In this document: in pieces, positions 8,443 to 18,852 of the stretch
How the letters are laid out: the number at the start of each line of letters is the position of its first letter
How positions within the stretch are numbered: the first letter of the stretch is position 1
Origin: Lysobacterales bacterium
Lineage (GTDB): Bacteria > Pseudomonadota > Gammaproteobacteria > Xanthomonadales > Xanthomonadaceae
NCBI GenBank assembly: GCA_017302135.1
Contig: JAFLDZ010000010.1
Location: 1-64,000 of the forward strand
Reading direction: 5' to 3'
Length of the DNA: 64,000 nt
The notes under the pieces: generated by a model
What the model saw: the letters and a program-made list of their open reading frames with translations, nothing else
What the model was told of the DNA's origin: nothing
Databases searched by the model: none
Program-made: the position numbers and the translations under genes

Positions 8443-10029
8443 GTGACCACCACTGTTCCCGCCACCGTTCCCGCTCTGTCCACGCAGGACCAATTCCTGG
8501 GCCATCCAAAAGGTCTTTACGTCTGCTTCCTGACCGAGATGTGGGAGCGCTTCGCGTTCTACGGCATGAAGGCGCTGCTGTTCCTGTACCTGACCAAGCA
8601 TCACCTGTTCACCGACACCAACGGCTACCTGCTGCTCGGCACCTATGCCGGTCTTGCCTACGCGTTGCCACTGCTCGGCGGTCTGCTCGCCGATCGTTAC
8701 CTCGGCATGCGCAAGGCGGTGGTCTTCGGCGGCATTCTGCTGGTGCTGGGCCAGTTGGGCATGGCCTACACCGGCCACGCCGCCAGCGGCACGGTGGGCA
8801 ATGCGGTGCCGGATGGCTTCGCGGTGCAGATCATGTATGCCTCGCTGGCGCTGATCGGCGTCGGCGTGGGCTTTCTCAAGCCGAACATCTCGACGATCGT
8901 CGGCCGGCTCTACAGCGATACCGACCCGCGCCGCGATTCGGGTTTCACCATTTTCTACATGGGCATCAACGTCGGCGCCTGGCTGTCGTCGATCATCGTC
9001 GGCTACATCGGCATCGAATTCGGCTGGGGCTACGGCTTCGGTCTGTCGGGCGTGATGATGGCGCTGGGCCTGGTGCAGTTCGTGCTCGGGCGCAGACACC
9101 TGCACGGCCAGGCGGAACCGGCGGATCCCGCGTTGCTCAAGGCGCCGCTGTTCGCGGGCATTTCGCGCGAGTGGGCGATCTATCTGGGCGGCATGGTCAT
9201 GGTGGTCGCGGTGTGGCAGGTCCTGCAGACGCGGATCGATCTCGGCCCGCTGTCGGCCCTCGCCGGCGGCCACGAAGTCACGCTGACCGAAGTGATCGCG
9301 GTGATCCTCGGCGCGGCGCTGTATGTGTGGTTCGCCCGCCTGCTGCTGTCGGGCATCAGTGCGCGCGACAAGGGCCGGATGATCATGCTGATGATGCTGA
9401 TCACGGTCAGCGCACTGTTCTGGGGCCTGTACGAACAGACATACGGCCCGTGGGTGGCGATGGCCGACCGCACGATGGATCTGACCACGTTCGGCATCAC
9501 CTGGAACGGACCGCAGACCACCAACTTCGGCGCGCTGTTCGTGATCATGCTGGCGCCGGTGTTCGCCTGGCTGTGGCCGCGCCTGGACAAGCTCGGCCTC
9601 AACCCCAGCTATCCGGGCAAATTCGCCTGGGGTCTGGTGTTCTGCGGTCTGGCGTTCGGCATCCTGGCGTTCTCGGCGGCCAATCCCGGCGCCGACGGCA
9701 AGGTCAGCCTGTGGTGGATGATCCTCGCCTACTTCGTGCTGGTGCTGGGCGAGATGGTGCTGTCGCCGATCGGCCTGTCGGCGGTGACGTCGCTGTCGAT
9801 TCCGCGCGCGGTGGGCATGATGATGGGGGCGTGGTTCCTGTTCTCGGCGTTCGGCGAAATCATCGCCGGCCGCCTCGGCACCTGGGCCGCGATTCCGCCG
9901 GAAGCTTCGGTTGCCGATGCCTTGGCGACCTACGCCGACGTTTTCACCAAGATGATGTGGATCGGACTGGCCGCCGGTGCGCTGCTGTTCCTCGCCACGC
10001 CGCTGTTGAAGCGCCTGACGCGCGAGTGA
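8443..10029 (+). CDS. POT/PTR2 family proton-dependent oligopeptide transporter
   Basis: A 528-residue major-facilitator protein of the POT (PTR2) family, importing di- and tripeptides with protons across the inner membrane. The POT signature is present at the N-terminus, EMWERFAFYGMKALLFLYL (ExxERFxYYG type). The second family motif, FTIFYMGINVGAWLSSIIVG, follows at about residue 170. Twelve to fourteen helices are expected. The start is GTG at 8443; no ATG gives a better N-terminus and the SD is weak. It is divergent from the secreted S9 peptidase, with 165 bp between them, which suits extracellular digestion followed by uptake. Confidence 0.9.
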   Translation: MTTTVPATVPALSTQDQFLGHPKGLYVCFLTEMWERFAFYGMKALLFLYLTKHHLFTDTNGYLLLGTYAGLAYALPLLGGLLADRYLGMRKAVVFGGILLVLGQLGMAYTGHAASGTVGNAVPDGFAVQIMYASLALIGVGVGFLKPNISTIVGRLYSDTDPRRDSGFTIFYMGINVGAWLSSIIVGYIGIEFGWGYGFGLSGVMMALGLVQFVLGRRHLHGQAEPADPALLKAPLFAGISREWAIYLGGMVMVVAVWQVLQTRIDLGPLSALAGGHEVTLTEVIAVILGAALYVWFARLLLSGISARDKGRMIMLMMLITVSALFWGLYEQTYGPWVAMADRTMDLTTFGITWNGPQTTNFGALFVIMLAPVFAWLWPRLDKLGLNPSYPGKFAWGLVFCGLAFGILAFSAANPGADGKVSLWWMILAYFVLVLGEMVLSPIGLSAVTSLSIPRAVGMMMGAWFLFSAFGEIIAGRLGTWAAIPPEASVADALATYADVFTKMMWIGLAAGALLFLATPLLKRLTRE

Positions 10030-10109
10030 CCGTTTCGCCGCTGTCCGGCGCTGCCTGCACGGGCATCGCCGGATAGTGTCCGCTCCGGGCGCCATGCCAC
10101 CATTCGCGC

Positions 10110-11171
10110 ATGCCTCCACACGACCATCATCACGAGCATCACCACGACCACGCTGCGGAAGATCCGCATATGGGCGCACGCGAACACGCGCACGGACATG
10201 CCCATGTCCATGGACAGCAGGAGCACGGTCACAGCCACGGCTTCGCCACCGGCACCCGCGCATTCGCGATCGCGACCCTGATCAATCTCGCCTACACCGC
10301 GCTCGAAGCGGGATACGGCTTCTATACCGATTCGCTGGCGCTGCTGTCCGATGCGCTGCACAACTTCGGCGACGTGCTGGGCCTCGCGCTGGCGTGGGGC
10401 GCTGCCACCATGGCCAAACGCCCGCCGAGCGGCCGCCACACCTACGGCTGGCGGCGCGCGACCCTGCTCTCGCCGCTGGGCAATGCGCTGCTGCTGGTCG
10501 GCTTCAGCGGCGCGCTGGGCTGGGAAGCGGTGCGCCGCTTCGCAGATCCGCCGCAGATCCCGGCGCTGCCGGTGATCATCGTGGCCGCGATCGGCATCGC
10601 GGTGAATCTGGGCGCAGCCTGGTTCATGCGCGATGGCCACGGCGGGCACAGCCACGGCCAGGATCTCAATCGTCGCGGTGCGTTCCTGCATCTCATGGCC
10701 GATGCTGCGGTGTCGCTGGCGGCGGTGCTGGCCGGTATCGGCATGCTGATGTTCGACTGGCGCTGGCTCGACCCGGCCACGGCGGTGCTGGTGGCAGTGG
10801 TCGTCGCATTCGGCGCGTCCCGGCTGCTGCGCGACGCTTTCGAGGCGGCGATGGACGCGGTGCCGCGCGGGATCGATCAGGACGAGGTCCAGGCCTTCCT
10901 CTCCGGTCAGCCGGGCGTGCAGGCGGTGCACCATCTGCATATCTGGTCGCTGGGCGCGGGCGAGATCGCACTGACTGCGCACTTGGTCAGGCCCGGGCTT
11001 GAAGACCACGACACGTTCATCGATACCGTGGTCCGTGCGCTCAACGACCGTTTCGGCATCAACCATCCGACGCTGCAGATCGAGCATGCCCAAGCCTGCG
11101 GCCACGACCAGCACGATCGCGCTCCGCACGGTAGCCGTCCGCAGAGCGGCGACCCGCACACCGGCCTCTGA
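10110..11171 (+). CDS. Cation diffusion facilitator family zinc/divalent metal exporter (CzcD/ZitB type)
   Basis: A 353-residue CDF transporter exporting Zn2+ (possibly Co2+ or Cd2+) in exchange for protons. The N-terminal ~45 residues are extremely His-rich, with HDHHHEHHHDH at the very start, as in ZitB/CzcD. Six membrane helices follow. Metal-site residues are seen in TM2 (LLSDALHNFGD) and TM5 (HLMADAAVSL). The C-terminal cytosolic domain contains VHHLHIWSLG and ends in another His-containing tail. Such proteins act alone in the inner membrane. The gene sits between the POT transporter and frr, but a separate promoter-like element precedes frr, so it is probably a separate unit. Confidence 0.92.
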   Translation: MPPHDHHHEHHHDHAAEDPHMGAREHAHGHAHVHGQQEHGHSHGFATGTRAFAIATLINLAYTALEAGYGFYTDSLALLSDALHNFGDVLGLALAWGAATMAKRPPSGRHTYGWRRATLLSPLGNALLLVGFSGALGWEAVRRFADPPQIPALPVIIVAAIGIAVNLGAAWFMRDGHGGHSHGQDLNRRGAFLHLMADAAVSLAAVLAGIGMLMFDWRWLDPATAVLVAVVVAFGASRLLRDAFEAAMDAVPRGIDQDEVQAFLSGQPGVQAVHHLHIWSLGAGEIALTAHLVRPGLEDHDTFIDTVVRALNDRFGINHPTLQIEHAQACGHDQHDRAPHGSRPQSGDPHTGL

Positions 11172-11203
11172 GGGCGACCGGCAGCCCGGGGCCGCGCATC
11201 GCT

Positions 11204-11209
11204 TATAAT
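11204..11209 (+). promoter_or_regulatory. Candidate -10 element (TATAAT) of the frr-uppS operon
   Basis: A perfect TATAAT stands out in GC-rich surroundings 86 bp upstream of the frr ATG. No good -35 hexamer is visible 17 bp upstream (GCAGCC), so it may be a partial or activator-dependent promoter. It suggests frr here has its own transcription start rather than reading in from pyrH, which is not present upstream. Confidence 0.5.
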
Positions 11210-11294
11210 CGCCCGCCTTGGCGCTTTGGCCGCGCCGTACCACCGGCTGCGGCCCTCCACCAGTCAGCAACACCTGACGAACACAGGAACCGGC

Positions 11295-11852
11295 ATGCTC
11301 AACGACATCAAGAAAGAGACGCAGGCGCGCATGGCCAAAAGCGTCGACGCGCTCCGCCACAGCCTGACCAAAGTCCGCACCGGCCGCGCTTCGCCTTCGC
11401 TGGTCGATCATCTCAAGGTCAACTACTACGGTTCGGACATGCCGCTGTCGCAGGTCGCCAGCATCGCCGTCGCCGATGCGCGTTCGCTGCTGATCACGCC
11501 GTGGGAAAAGAACATGGTGTCCGCGGTCGAGAAGGCGATCTACGCCTCCGATCTTGGGCTGACCCCGAACACCGCCGGCACCGCGATCCGCATCAACCTG
11601 CCGCCGCTCACCGAAGAGCGTCGCAAAGAACTGTCCAAGCACGTGCACGCCGAGGGCGAAGACACCAAGGTCGCGATCCGCAATATCCGTCGCGATTCCA
11701 ATCAGCAGGTCAAAGAGCTGCTGAAGGAAAAGAAGATCACCGAGGACGAAGAGCGCCGCAGCGAGGACGACATCCAGAAGCTGACGGACAAGGCGATCAA
11801 AGACGTCGACGATGTGGTGAAGGCGAAAGAGCAGGAACTGATGGCCGTTTGA
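11295..11852 (+). CDS. frr: Ribosome recycling factor
   Basis: A 185-residue protein, exactly the usual RRF length. With EF-G it splits post-termination 70S ribosomes. The sequence runs MLNDIKKETQARMAKSVDAL, then LTKVRTGRASPSLVDHLKV and, near the C-terminus, the three-helix-bundle segment KEKKITEDEERRSEDDIQKLTDKAI. The ATG at 11295 follows an AGGA SD; upstream in-frame codons are not RRF-like. First gene of the long envelope operon; uppS follows after 13 bp. Confidence 0.97.
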   Translation: MLNDIKKETQARMAKSVDALRHSLTKVRTGRASPSLVDHLKVNYYGSDMPLSQVASIAVADARSLLITPWEKNMVSAVEKAIYASDLGLTPNTAGTAIRINLPPLTEERRKELSKHVHAEGEDTKVAIRNIRRDSNQQVKELLKEKKITEDEERRSEDDIQKLTDKAIKDVDDVVKAKEQELMAV

Positions 11853-11865
11853 GGCCACGTCCCGA

Positions 11866-12636
11866 ATGAGCGCTCCGCCAGCGTCCCCGCGCGTTCCGCG
11901 CCACATCGCCGTGATCATGGACGGCAACGGCCGCTGGGCCGAACGCCGTCGCCGTCCGCGCGTCATCGGCCATCGGGCCGGCGCACGCGCGGTGAATCTG
12001 TGCATCGACTATTGCCTGCAACACGGCATCGAAGCGCTGACCCTGTTCGCGTTCTCCAGCGAAAACTGGGGCCGCCCCGAGGATGAAGTCGGCGCCTTGA
12101 TGAAGCTGTTCCTCAACGCGCTTGAGCGCGAGGTCGATGAACTTCACCGGCGCGGCGTGCGCCTGCGTTTCATCGGCGAACGCCAACGTTTCGCCCCCGA
12201 CATCCTCGCGCAGATGCGCGATGCCGAGCAGCGCACCGTCGGAAACCGGTCGCTGCACCTGACCATCGCCGCGAGTTACGGCGGCCGTCAGGACATCGCC
12301 CAGGCTGCGCGCGCGCTGGCCGAAGACGTGGCCGCCGGCCGCCTGCGGCCCGATGAGATCGATGAAGCTGCCGTCGCCCGCCACATGGCGCTGGCCGATC
12401 TGCCGACACCGGACCTGTTCATCCGCACCGGCGGCGACCACCGGATCAGCAATTTCCTGCTGTGGCAATTGGCGTATACCGAACTGTGGTTCACCGAAAC
12501 CCTGTGGCCCGAGCTGGATGCCGCGACCCTCGACCGCGCGATCGAGGATTTCGCGGGCCGCGAGCGCCGTTTCGGCCTGACCAGCGCGCAGGTCGCGCCC
12601 GCGCCACCCACTCTGCAAGACAGGACCGACGCATGA
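11866..12636 (+). CDS. uppS: Undecaprenyl diphosphate synthase (cis-prenyltransferase)
   Basis: A 256-residue cytosolic enzyme adding eight cis-isoprene units from IPP to farnesyl-PP, making the lipid carrier precursor for peptidoglycan and O-antigen. Conserved motifs: [13 protein letters not shown] with catalytic Asp19, [11 protein letters not shown], and the C-terminal [20 protein letters not shown]. The family usually has Glu where this protein has Asp in RTGGD. Its stop overlaps the cdsA start (ATGA). Confidence 0.96.
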   Translation: MSAPPASPRVPRHIAVIMDGNGRWAERRRRPRVIGHRAGARAVNLCIDYCLQHGIEALTLFAFSSENWGRPEDEVGALMKLFLNALEREVDELHRRGVRLRFIGERQRFAPDILAQMRDAEQRTVGNRSLHLTIAASYGGRQDIAQAARALAEDVAAGRLRPDEIDEAAVARHMALADLPTPDLFIRTGGDHRISNFLLWQLAYTELWFTETLWPELDAATLDRAIEDFAGRERRFGLTSAQVAPAPPTLQDRTDA

Positions 12637-13475
12637 CCAAAACGCGCTTGCTCGCTGCTCTGGTCATGGCGCCGCTCGCCATCGCGGCAGTGCTGCTGCT
12701 ACCCACGCCGTGGATGGCCGCGCTGAGCGCCGCCATGTTCCTGATCGGTCTGTGGGAATGGCTGAAGCTGGCCGAAATCGAAGACACCCTGTCCCGCAGC
12801 GTGCTGCTGGTGGTCAATCTGCTGCTGATGGTGGCCCTGGTCTGGGCCTCGCGTTCGGCATCGGGCGGGTCGCTGGTGCTGCTGCAGATCATGGTGATGA
12901 TCGGCGTCGGCTGGTGGTGCCTGGCCGCGCTGTGGCTGCGGCATTACGACTTCGCTTCGGACCACGACACCCATGCGCGGGTGTTCAAACTCGCCGCCGC
13001 CACGCTCAGCGTGATCCCGGCCTGGTGCGCGCTGGCGCTGATCCACGCCAGCCAGCCGCACGGCAACCGCTGGCTGCTGGTGGCGCTGATGATCATCTGG
13101 GCGGCGGATTCCGGCGCCTACTTCGCCGGGCGCAAGTTCGGCCGTACCAAGCTCAGTCCACGGATCAGCCCGAACAAGACGGTCGAAGGGATGGTCGGCG
13201 GCATGATCGCCGGCATGCTGGTCGCACTGGTCGCCGCGCCGCTGGTCAACGATGCCATCACCATGAAACAGCTGGTCTACGTCGCCATCGTCGCGATCTG
13301 GACCATCCTGTTTTCGGTGGTCGGCGATCTGTTCGAAAGTCTGCTCAAGCGCCACGTCGGCGCCAAGGACTCGGGCAACCTGATCCCGGGGCACGGCGGC
13401 GTGCTCGACCGGATCGACAGCGTGCTGGCGGCGTTGCCGGTCTTTGCGCTGGGCAAGCTGTTGTTCGGCTTCTGA
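12633..13475 (+). CDS. cdsA: Phosphatidate cytidylyltransferase (CDP-diacylglycerol synthase)
   Basis: A 280-residue integral membrane enzyme converting CTP and phosphatidate to CDP-diacylglycerol, the branch point of phospholipid synthesis. About eight helices are seen, starting [20 protein letters not shown]. The family signature is at the C-terminus: [20 protein letters not shown] followed by GVLDRIDS. The start at 12633 is fixed by the 4-bp ATGA overlap with uppS; the frame is open upstream inside uppS but that part is shadow. dxr follows after 95 bp. Confidence 0.95.
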   Translation: MTKTRLLAALVMAPLAIAAVLLLPTPWMAALSAAMFLIGLWEWLKLAEIEDTLSRSVLLVVNLLLMVALVWASRSASGGSLVLLQIMVMIGVGWWCLAALWLRHYDFASDHDTHARVFKLAAATLSVIPAWCALALIHASQPHGNRWLLVALMIIWAADSGAYFAGRKFGRTKLSPRISPNKTVEGMVGGMIAGMLVALVAAPLVNDAITMKQLVYVAIVAIWTILFSVVGDLFESLLKRHVGAKDSGNLIPGHGGVLDRIDSVLAALPVFALGKLLFGF

Positions 13476-13570
13476 GTCCTGAACTTGACCCGTCGCTCAC
13501 GGTCCATGACCGCCATGCCCTCGCCCACCACGCGCCCCGCCATTCGCGGCACGACCGCCGGAGACCGCCG

Positions 13571-14758
13571 ATGAGGCGCGTTGCCGTGCTCGGCGCCACC
13601 GGCTCGATCGGCACTTCGGCGCTGGACGTGATCGCGCGCCACCCGGACCGCCTGCAGGCGCAGACGCTGGTCGCCGGGCGCAACGTCGATGCGCTGATTG
13701 CGCTGTGCCGTACGCATCGACCGGCGCATGCCGCCATCGCCGACGAGCAGGGCTACGCCGCACTGCGCGATGGCCTGCGCGCGGCGGGGCTCGACACCGC
13801 AGCCCACGCCGGCATGGCCGCGATCGACGCGCTCGCCGCCGACCAGGACAACGACACCGTGGTGGCCGCGATCGTCGGCGCCGCCGGACTATCGTCCACG
13901 CTCGCCGCCGCACGCGCCGGCAAGCGTCTGCTGCTGGCCAACAAGGAGTCGCTGGTGCTGGCCGGCGAACTGCTGATGGCGGCGGCCCGCGACGCGGGCG
14001 CGACGATCGTCCCGATCGACAGCGAGCACAACGCGATCTTCCAGTGCCTGCCGAACGCCGAAGCCCACGCCGGTTTGAAGCGAATCCAGCTCACCGCCTC
14101 GGGTGGCCCGTTCCGGGGTCGTTCACGGGCGGAACTGACCGACGTCACCCCAGCACAGGCGGTGGCGCACCCGAAGTGGTCGATGGGTCCGAAGATCTCG
14201 GTCGACTCCGCGACGCTGATGAACAAGGGCCTCGAAGTGATCGAGGCGCATCACCTGTTCGGCGTGCCCGGCACGCGCATCGACGTGCTGGTGCATCCGC
14301 AGAGTCTGGTCCATTCGCTGGTGGAATTCGTCGACGGCTCGATGCTGGCGCAGCTCGGTCTGCCCGACATGCGGACCGCGCTGGCGGTGGGATTCGCGTG
14401 GCCGGAACGTATCGCATCGGGCGTCGCCGGACTGGATCTGCTCACGCACGGCCGGCTCGATTTCGAACCGCCGGACCTCGATGCATTCCCATGCCTGCGC
14501 CTGGCCTACGCCGCACTCGACGTTGGCGGCAGCGCGCCCGCGGTGTTGAACGCGGCGAACGAGGAAGCGGTTTCAGCCTTTCTTCAGGGCCGGATCGGTT
14601 TCCTGTCCATCCCCGCATTGGTCGAAGAGGCGCTGCAAGGCATGTCGCATGCCGCCGCCGACTCGCTCGATGCCCTGCTCGACGCCGACGCCGACGCGCG
14701 CACGACGACCCGCAATGCCATTTCACGCAAAATGACCGCAGGCAAGGTGAACGCATGA
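13571..14758 (+). CDS. dxr: 1-deoxy-D-xylulose 5-phosphate reductoisomerase
   Basis: A 395-residue NADPH-dependent enzyme converting DXP to 2-C-methyl-D-erythritol 4-phosphate, the committed step of the MEP isoprenoid pathway that supplies uppS substrates. The Rossmann motif is at the start ([18 protein letters not shown]). Metal and substrate residues lie in [44 protein letters not shown] and [11 protein letters not shown]. Length is typical. The start at 13571 puts the Rossmann strand immediately after Met. Its stop overlaps the rseP start (ATGA). Confidence 0.96.
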   Translation: MRRVAVLGATGSIGTSALDVIARHPDRLQAQTLVAGRNVDALIALCRTHRPAHAAIADEQGYAALRDGLRAAGLDTAAHAGMAAIDALAADQDNDTVVAAIVGAAGLSSTLAAARAGKRLLLANKESLVLAGELLMAAARDAGATIVPIDSEHNAIFQCLPNAEAHAGLKRIQLTASGGPFRGRSRAELTDVTPAQAVAHPKWSMGPKISVDSATLMNKGLEVIEAHHLFGVPGTRIDVLVHPQSLVHSLVEFVDGSMLAQLGLPDMRTALAVGFAWPERIASGVAGLDLLTHGRLDFEPPDLDAFPCLRLAYAALDVGGSAPAVLNAANEEAVSAFLQGRIGFLSIPALVEEALQGMSHAAADSLDALLDADADARTTTRNAISRKMTAGKVNA

Positions 14759-16122
14759 TCGATGCCCTGAGTTCCGTCTGGTGGTTGATCGTTGCGCTCG
14801 GCATCCTGGTCACCTTCCACGAATACGGCCATTACTGGGTCGCGCGCCGTTGCGGCGTGAAAGTGCTGCGGTTCTCGGTCGGTTTCGGCAAACCGCTGTG
14901 GATGCGCAAGGGCAAGGACGGCACCGAATGGGTGGTCGCCGCGATCCCGCTGGGCGGCTACGTGAAGATGCTGGACGAGCGCGAAGGCGACGTGCGTGCC
15001 GACGAGGTCGATCAGGCTTTCAACCGCAAGACCGTGTGGCAACGCATGGCCGTGGTGGTGGCCGGTCCGCTCGCCAACCTGATGCTGTGCATCGCGCTGT
15101 TCTGGCTGATGTTCGTCATCGGCCGCCCGGACTACACGCCGGTCGTCGGCGAATCCCAGGGCATCGCGGCGGAATCCGGCATGCGTCGGGGCGACACCCT
15201 GCTCGCGATCGGCGACCGCGAAACCCCGACCTGGACTGAAGCCAGCATGGCGCTGGTCACCTCGGCGATCGACCGCGAAGAGACACCGATCCGCGTCCGC
15301 ACCGCCGAAGGCACCGTGCTGACCCGCCGGGTCGACTTCTCGAAGTTGCCGAAAGGCAATGACCTGATGCAGACCCTCGGCCGGATCGGCATCGTCCCGC
15401 GCCACCAGATGCAGCCGGCAGTCGTCGGCGAAGTCGTGACCGGTTCCGCAGGCGACGGCAAACTCCTCGTCGGGGACCGGATCGTCGCCATCGGCGGCAC
15501 CAGGGTCCAATACTGGGCCGACATTTCCCCGCTGGTCGCCAGGATCGGCGAGCTCGGCGGCGGCGACATCGAGCTGGTCCGCAACGGTGCCACGCTGACC
15601 GTAGCGGTCAATCCGAAGTCGCAGCCCGCGCCCGGCGCAGCCGCCGGCAGCACCCCCTCCTGGCTGTTGGGCGTGCGCGCCGCCGATACCGGCAGAGCGC
15701 CGAAAGACGCGGTCCTGCGCTACGGGCCACTGGCGGCCTTCCCGGCGGCGCTGCGCGAAACGCGGTTCCAGACCGTCGAGCTGTTCGCGATGATCCAACG
15801 GGCGTTCAGTGGCCGACTGGCGGTGCAGAACACGGTTTCCGGGCCGATCGGCATCGCCCAGGCGGCCAACGCCTACGCCAAAAACGGGGTCGCCTGGTAT
15901 CTCAGCCTGCTGGCCGCGCTCAGTCTGAGCCTGGCGATTCTCAACATGCTGCCCATTCCGGTCTTGGATGGTGGGCACCTGCTGTATTACCTTATCGAGT
16001 TGGTCAAAGGCCGGCCGTTAAGCGAGCGTGCGATGGCCGCCGGGCAATATGTGGGGCTCGCCCTGCTGTTCGGACTCATGGGCTTGGCCTTCTACAACGA
16101 TTTGCAAAGGCTGATCCAATGA
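14755..16122 (+). CDS. rseP: RIP metalloprotease RseP (site-2 protease)
   Basis: A 455-residue inner-membrane zinc protease. It cleaves the anti-sigma factor RseA within the membrane after DegS, releasing sigma-E in the envelope stress response. The zinc motif HEYGH (His22, Glu23, His26) is in the first helix and the third ligand is Asp405 in PIPVLDGGH. Two PDZ domains lie between, with [13 protein letters not shown] and [14 protein letters not shown] as their carboxylate-binding starts. Length is near E. coli RseP (450 aa). Start overlaps the dxr stop; bamA, a sigma-E-type envelope gene, follows. Confidence 0.96.
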   Translation: MIDALSSVWWLIVALGILVTFHEYGHYWVARRCGVKVLRFSVGFGKPLWMRKGKDGTEWVVAAIPLGGYVKMLDEREGDVRADEVDQAFNRKTVWQRMAVVVAGPLANLMLCIALFWLMFVIGRPDYTPVVGESQGIAAESGMRRGDTLLAIGDRETPTWTEASMALVTSAIDREETPIRVRTAEGTVLTRRVDFSKLPKGNDLMQTLGRIGIVPRHQMQPAVVGEVVTGSAGDGKLLVGDRIVAIGGTRVQYWADISPLVARIGELGGGDIELVRNGATLTVAVNPKSQPAPGAAAGSTPSWLLGVRAADTGRAPKDAVLRYGPLAAFPAALRETRFQTVELFAMIQRAFSGRLAVQNTVSGPIGIAQAANAYAKNGVAWYLSLLAALSLSLAILNMLPIPVLDGGHLLYYLIELVKGRPLSERAMAAGQYVGLALLFGLMGLAFYNDLQRLIQ

Positions 16123-16269
16123 CGCCACCCGGTACCCGCGCCACCGGCAGCACGCTGCATCGCTGCCAGAAACGAATGCCGATGGAACGGCCGTCCGAGT
16201 TGCGCCGATTGCGATCTCCCGTTCCATTTTCTGTTCTTGAGTTTCGAGTTTGAAGTTTTGCCGCCCGCC

Positions 16270-16332
16270 GATCCACGTCGTGATCCACCTTATGACGATC
16301 CGCATGTTGATCCGCATGTTGATCCGCCCGTT
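16270..16332 (+). repeat. 12-bp tandem repeats just upstream of bamA
   Basis: GATCCGCATGTT occurs twice in tandem (16297-16308, 16309-16320), followed by the near copy GATCCGCCCGTT (16321-16332). Two more diverged units precede it (16270-16281, 16282-16293) with a 3-bp spacer. The unit length is a multiple of three, so in the bamA frame it reads as Asp-Pro-x-x repeats. It ends 30 bp before the chosen bamA ATG. Confidence 0.75.
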
Positions 16333-16362
16333 CCAGCCCCGCCCCATAACCGGACGTATTTG

Positions 16363-18819
16363 ATGACGCGCACGCCACCCCGCCGCCTGTTGGCCCTTGC
16401 CCTTGCCACGAGCCTGGCTTCGCTCCACACCGCGCCGACCCTGGCGCAAACCGCGTCCGCGCCGTCCACCTCCGGCTTCACCGTCTCCGACATCCGTATC
16501 GACGGTCTGCAGCGCATCGGTGCCGGCACCATCTTCACCTACCTGCCGATCGAGCGCGGCGACACGGTCGACTCGGCCCGTATCGGCGAGGCCATGCGCG
16601 CGCTCTACAAGACCGGATTCTTCGAGGATATCCGCTTGGATCGGGAGGGGACCATTCTCGTCGTGACGGTCACCGAACGGCCCGCGATCAATACCCTGAC
16701 GCTGTCCGGCAACAAGGATCTCAAAACCGAAGATCTGATGGCGAACCTCAAGGAAATCGGTATCGCCGAAGGCGAAACCTACGACCGCCTCGCGCTGGAC
16801 CGGGTCACGCTCGAACTCAACCGCGCCTACAACAATCGCGGCAAATACAACGTCGAAATCAACCCGACCATCACCCGTCTGGACCGCAATCGCGTCGACG
16901 TCACCATCAACGTCAACGAGGGCAAGGCCGCACGCATCCGCCACATCAATCTGACCGGCAACGAGAAATTCGAGGAAGAGCAGCTGCGCGAGCGCTGGGA
17001 ATCGAACGAGAGCAATTGGCTCAGCTGGTACCGCCGCGACGACCAGTATTCCCGCGAGAAACTCTCCGGCGACCTCGAAAAGCTCAACGAGTTCTACCTC
17101 GACCGTGGTTACGTCGACTTCAGCGTCGACAGCACCCAGGTGGCGATCAGTCCTGACAAGAAAGACATGTACGTGACCGCCGGCATGACCGAGGGCGAGG
17201 TCTATACCCTGTCCGATGTGAAGATCACCGGCGACACCGTACTGTCGCAGGAACAGATCCAGCGATACGTGCTGGTCAAGGAAGGCCAGATCTTCTCGCG
17301 CACATTCCTCGAGCTGACGTCCGATTCGATCATCGCCGCGCTCGGCAACATCGGCTATGCGTTCGCCGAAGTGAACCCGATCCCCGACATCAACCGCGAG
17401 AAGCGCACTGTCGGCATCAACCTGCAGGTCGTGCCCGGTCCGCGCGTGACCGTGCGCCGCATTGCGTTCAAGGGCAATACCCGCACCACCGACGAGGTGC
17501 TGCGTCGCGAAATGCGTCAGTTCGAGGGCGCGTGGTTCTCGCAGGCCGCCATCGATCGTTCAAAAGTGCGCCTGCAGCGTCTGGGCTTCTTCGAAAGCGG
17601 TTCGGTCGAAGTCGAAACCGTGCCGGTGGCCGGCAGCAGCGATCAGGTCGATGTGGTATTCAACGTCAAGGAAACCACGTCGGGCAGTTTCACCTTCGGC
17701 TTCGGTTATTCGCAGCTCTCGGGATTGACCACCACGCTGCAACTGTCGCAGAACAACTTCCTCGGCAGCGGCAACCAGATCAGCATGGAAGTGCAGCGCA
17801 ACACCTACCTGCAGCGCTACTCGTTCTCGTTCCTGAATCCGTATTTCACCGACGAAGGCATGTCGCTGGGCTACAACATGTGGTGGCGCGAGTTCGACAA
17901 CTCCGACTTCAACACGGCGCAGTATTCGAGCACCAGCGCCGCAGCGCAGGCCGTGCTCGGTCTGCCGCTGACCGAGAACGACAGCGTCTCGCTGGTGTTC
18001 GGCATCGACCGCAACCAGATTCTCGCGTTCCCGGGCTCGTCGCCGCAGACGGTCACCGATTACATCGATGCCTTCGGCCAGAGCACGTTCCATTCCTGGC
18101 GCGCGGAGCTGGGCTGGGCGCGCGATACCCGCAACGACTTCTTCACGCCCACCTACGGCACCTACCAGCGGCTCTCGGCCGAGGTCACGCTGCCCGGGTC
18201 GACCGCCGAGTATTTCAAGCTCAATTACGAGTTCTCGAAGTACTGGCCTTTGAACCGCTACATGGTGCTGAACACGCGCGCGCAATTGGGTTACGGCGAC
18301 AGTTACGGCAGCGACAGCATCCGCGTGATGTGCCGCTCCGAAGGCAGTCCGCCGCCGATTCCGCGCAAGACCTACACCGACGCCGATTGCGCGCCGGGCA
18401 CCACGCTGGACCGCGTGGTCGTGGGCACCGGTCTGCCGTTCTTCGAGAATTTCTACGCTGGCGGCGTGCGCTCGCTGCGCGGTTTTCGCGACAACACCCT
18501 GGGGCCAGTCGATTTCGCCACAGGAAGTTCGTTCCGGCAGCCGATCGGCGGCGCGGTGAAGACCACCGGTTCGCTTGAAATGTATTTTCCGGCCTTGCTC
18601 GACACCCCCGCAGCGCGCGTCTCGGCGTTCCTCGATGCCGGCAACGTATTCAAGGACGTCGACAGTTTCGATGTCGGCGAACTGCGCGCATCGGTCGGTG
18701 TGGCACTGCTCTGGCGCGCGCCGGTCGGTCCGATCTCGATCAGCTACGCGTTCCCGGTGCGCAGCGAAGAGACCGACGACCTGGAACGGCTGCAGTTCAC
18801 CTTCGGCGGCGCGTTCTGA
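16363..18819 (+). CDS. bamA: Outer membrane protein assembly factor BamA
   Basis: An 818-residue Omp85 protein, the core of the BAM complex that folds beta-barrel proteins into the outer membrane. Signal peptide MTRTPPRRLLALALATSLAS... ends near Ala28-Gln29. Five POTRA domains cover about residues 35-440 (first FTVSDIRIDGLQRIGAGTIF). The 16-strand barrel follows, with the RGF loop-6 motif in GGVRSLRGFRDN, and the chain ends with Phe (FTFGGAF). The frame is open back to a TTG at 16237, but the signal peptide fixes the start at 16363. skp does not follow; lpxD comes directly after. Confidence 0.95.
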   Translation: MTRTPPRRLLALALATSLASLHTAPTLAQTASAPSTSGFTVSDIRIDGLQRIGAGTIFTYLPIERGDTVDSARIGEAMRALYKTGFFEDIRLDREGTILVVTVTERPAINTLTLSGNKDLKTEDLMANLKEIGIAEGETYDRLALDRVTLELNRAYNNRGKYNVEINPTITRLDRNRVDVTINVNEGKAARIRHINLTGNEKFEEEQLRERWESNESNWLSWYRRDDQYSREKLSGDLEKLNEFYLDRGYVDFSVDSTQVAISPDKKDMYVTAGMTEGEVYTLSDVKITGDTVLSQEQIQRYVLVKEGQIFSRTFLELTSDSIIAALGNIGYAFAEVNPIPDINREKRTVGINLQVVPGPRVTVRRIAFKGNTRTTDEVLRREMRQFEGAWFSQAAIDRSKVRLQRLGFFESGSVEVETVPVAGSSDQVDVVFNVKETTSGSFTFGFGYSQLSGLTTTLQLSQNNFLGSGNQISMEVQRNTYLQRYSFSFLNPYFTDEGMSLGYNMWWREFDNSDFNTAQYSSTSAAAQAVLGLPLTENDSVSLVFGIDRNQILAFPGSSPQTVTDYIDAFGQSTFHSWRAELGWARDTRNDFFTPTYGTYQRLSAEVTLPGSTAEYFKLNYEFSKYWPLNRYMVLNTRAQLGYGDSYGSDSIRVMCRSEGSPPPIPRKTYTDADCAPGTTLDRVVVGTGLPFFENFYAGGVRSLRGFRDNTLGPVDFATGSSFRQPIGGAVKTTGSLEMYFPALLDTPAARVSAFLDAGNVFKDVDSFDVGELRASVGVALLWRAPVGPISISYAFPVRSEETDDLERLQFTFGGAF

Positions 18820-18852
18820 CCACGGTGCGCTGAGCTTCCGGCAGCACGCCCC

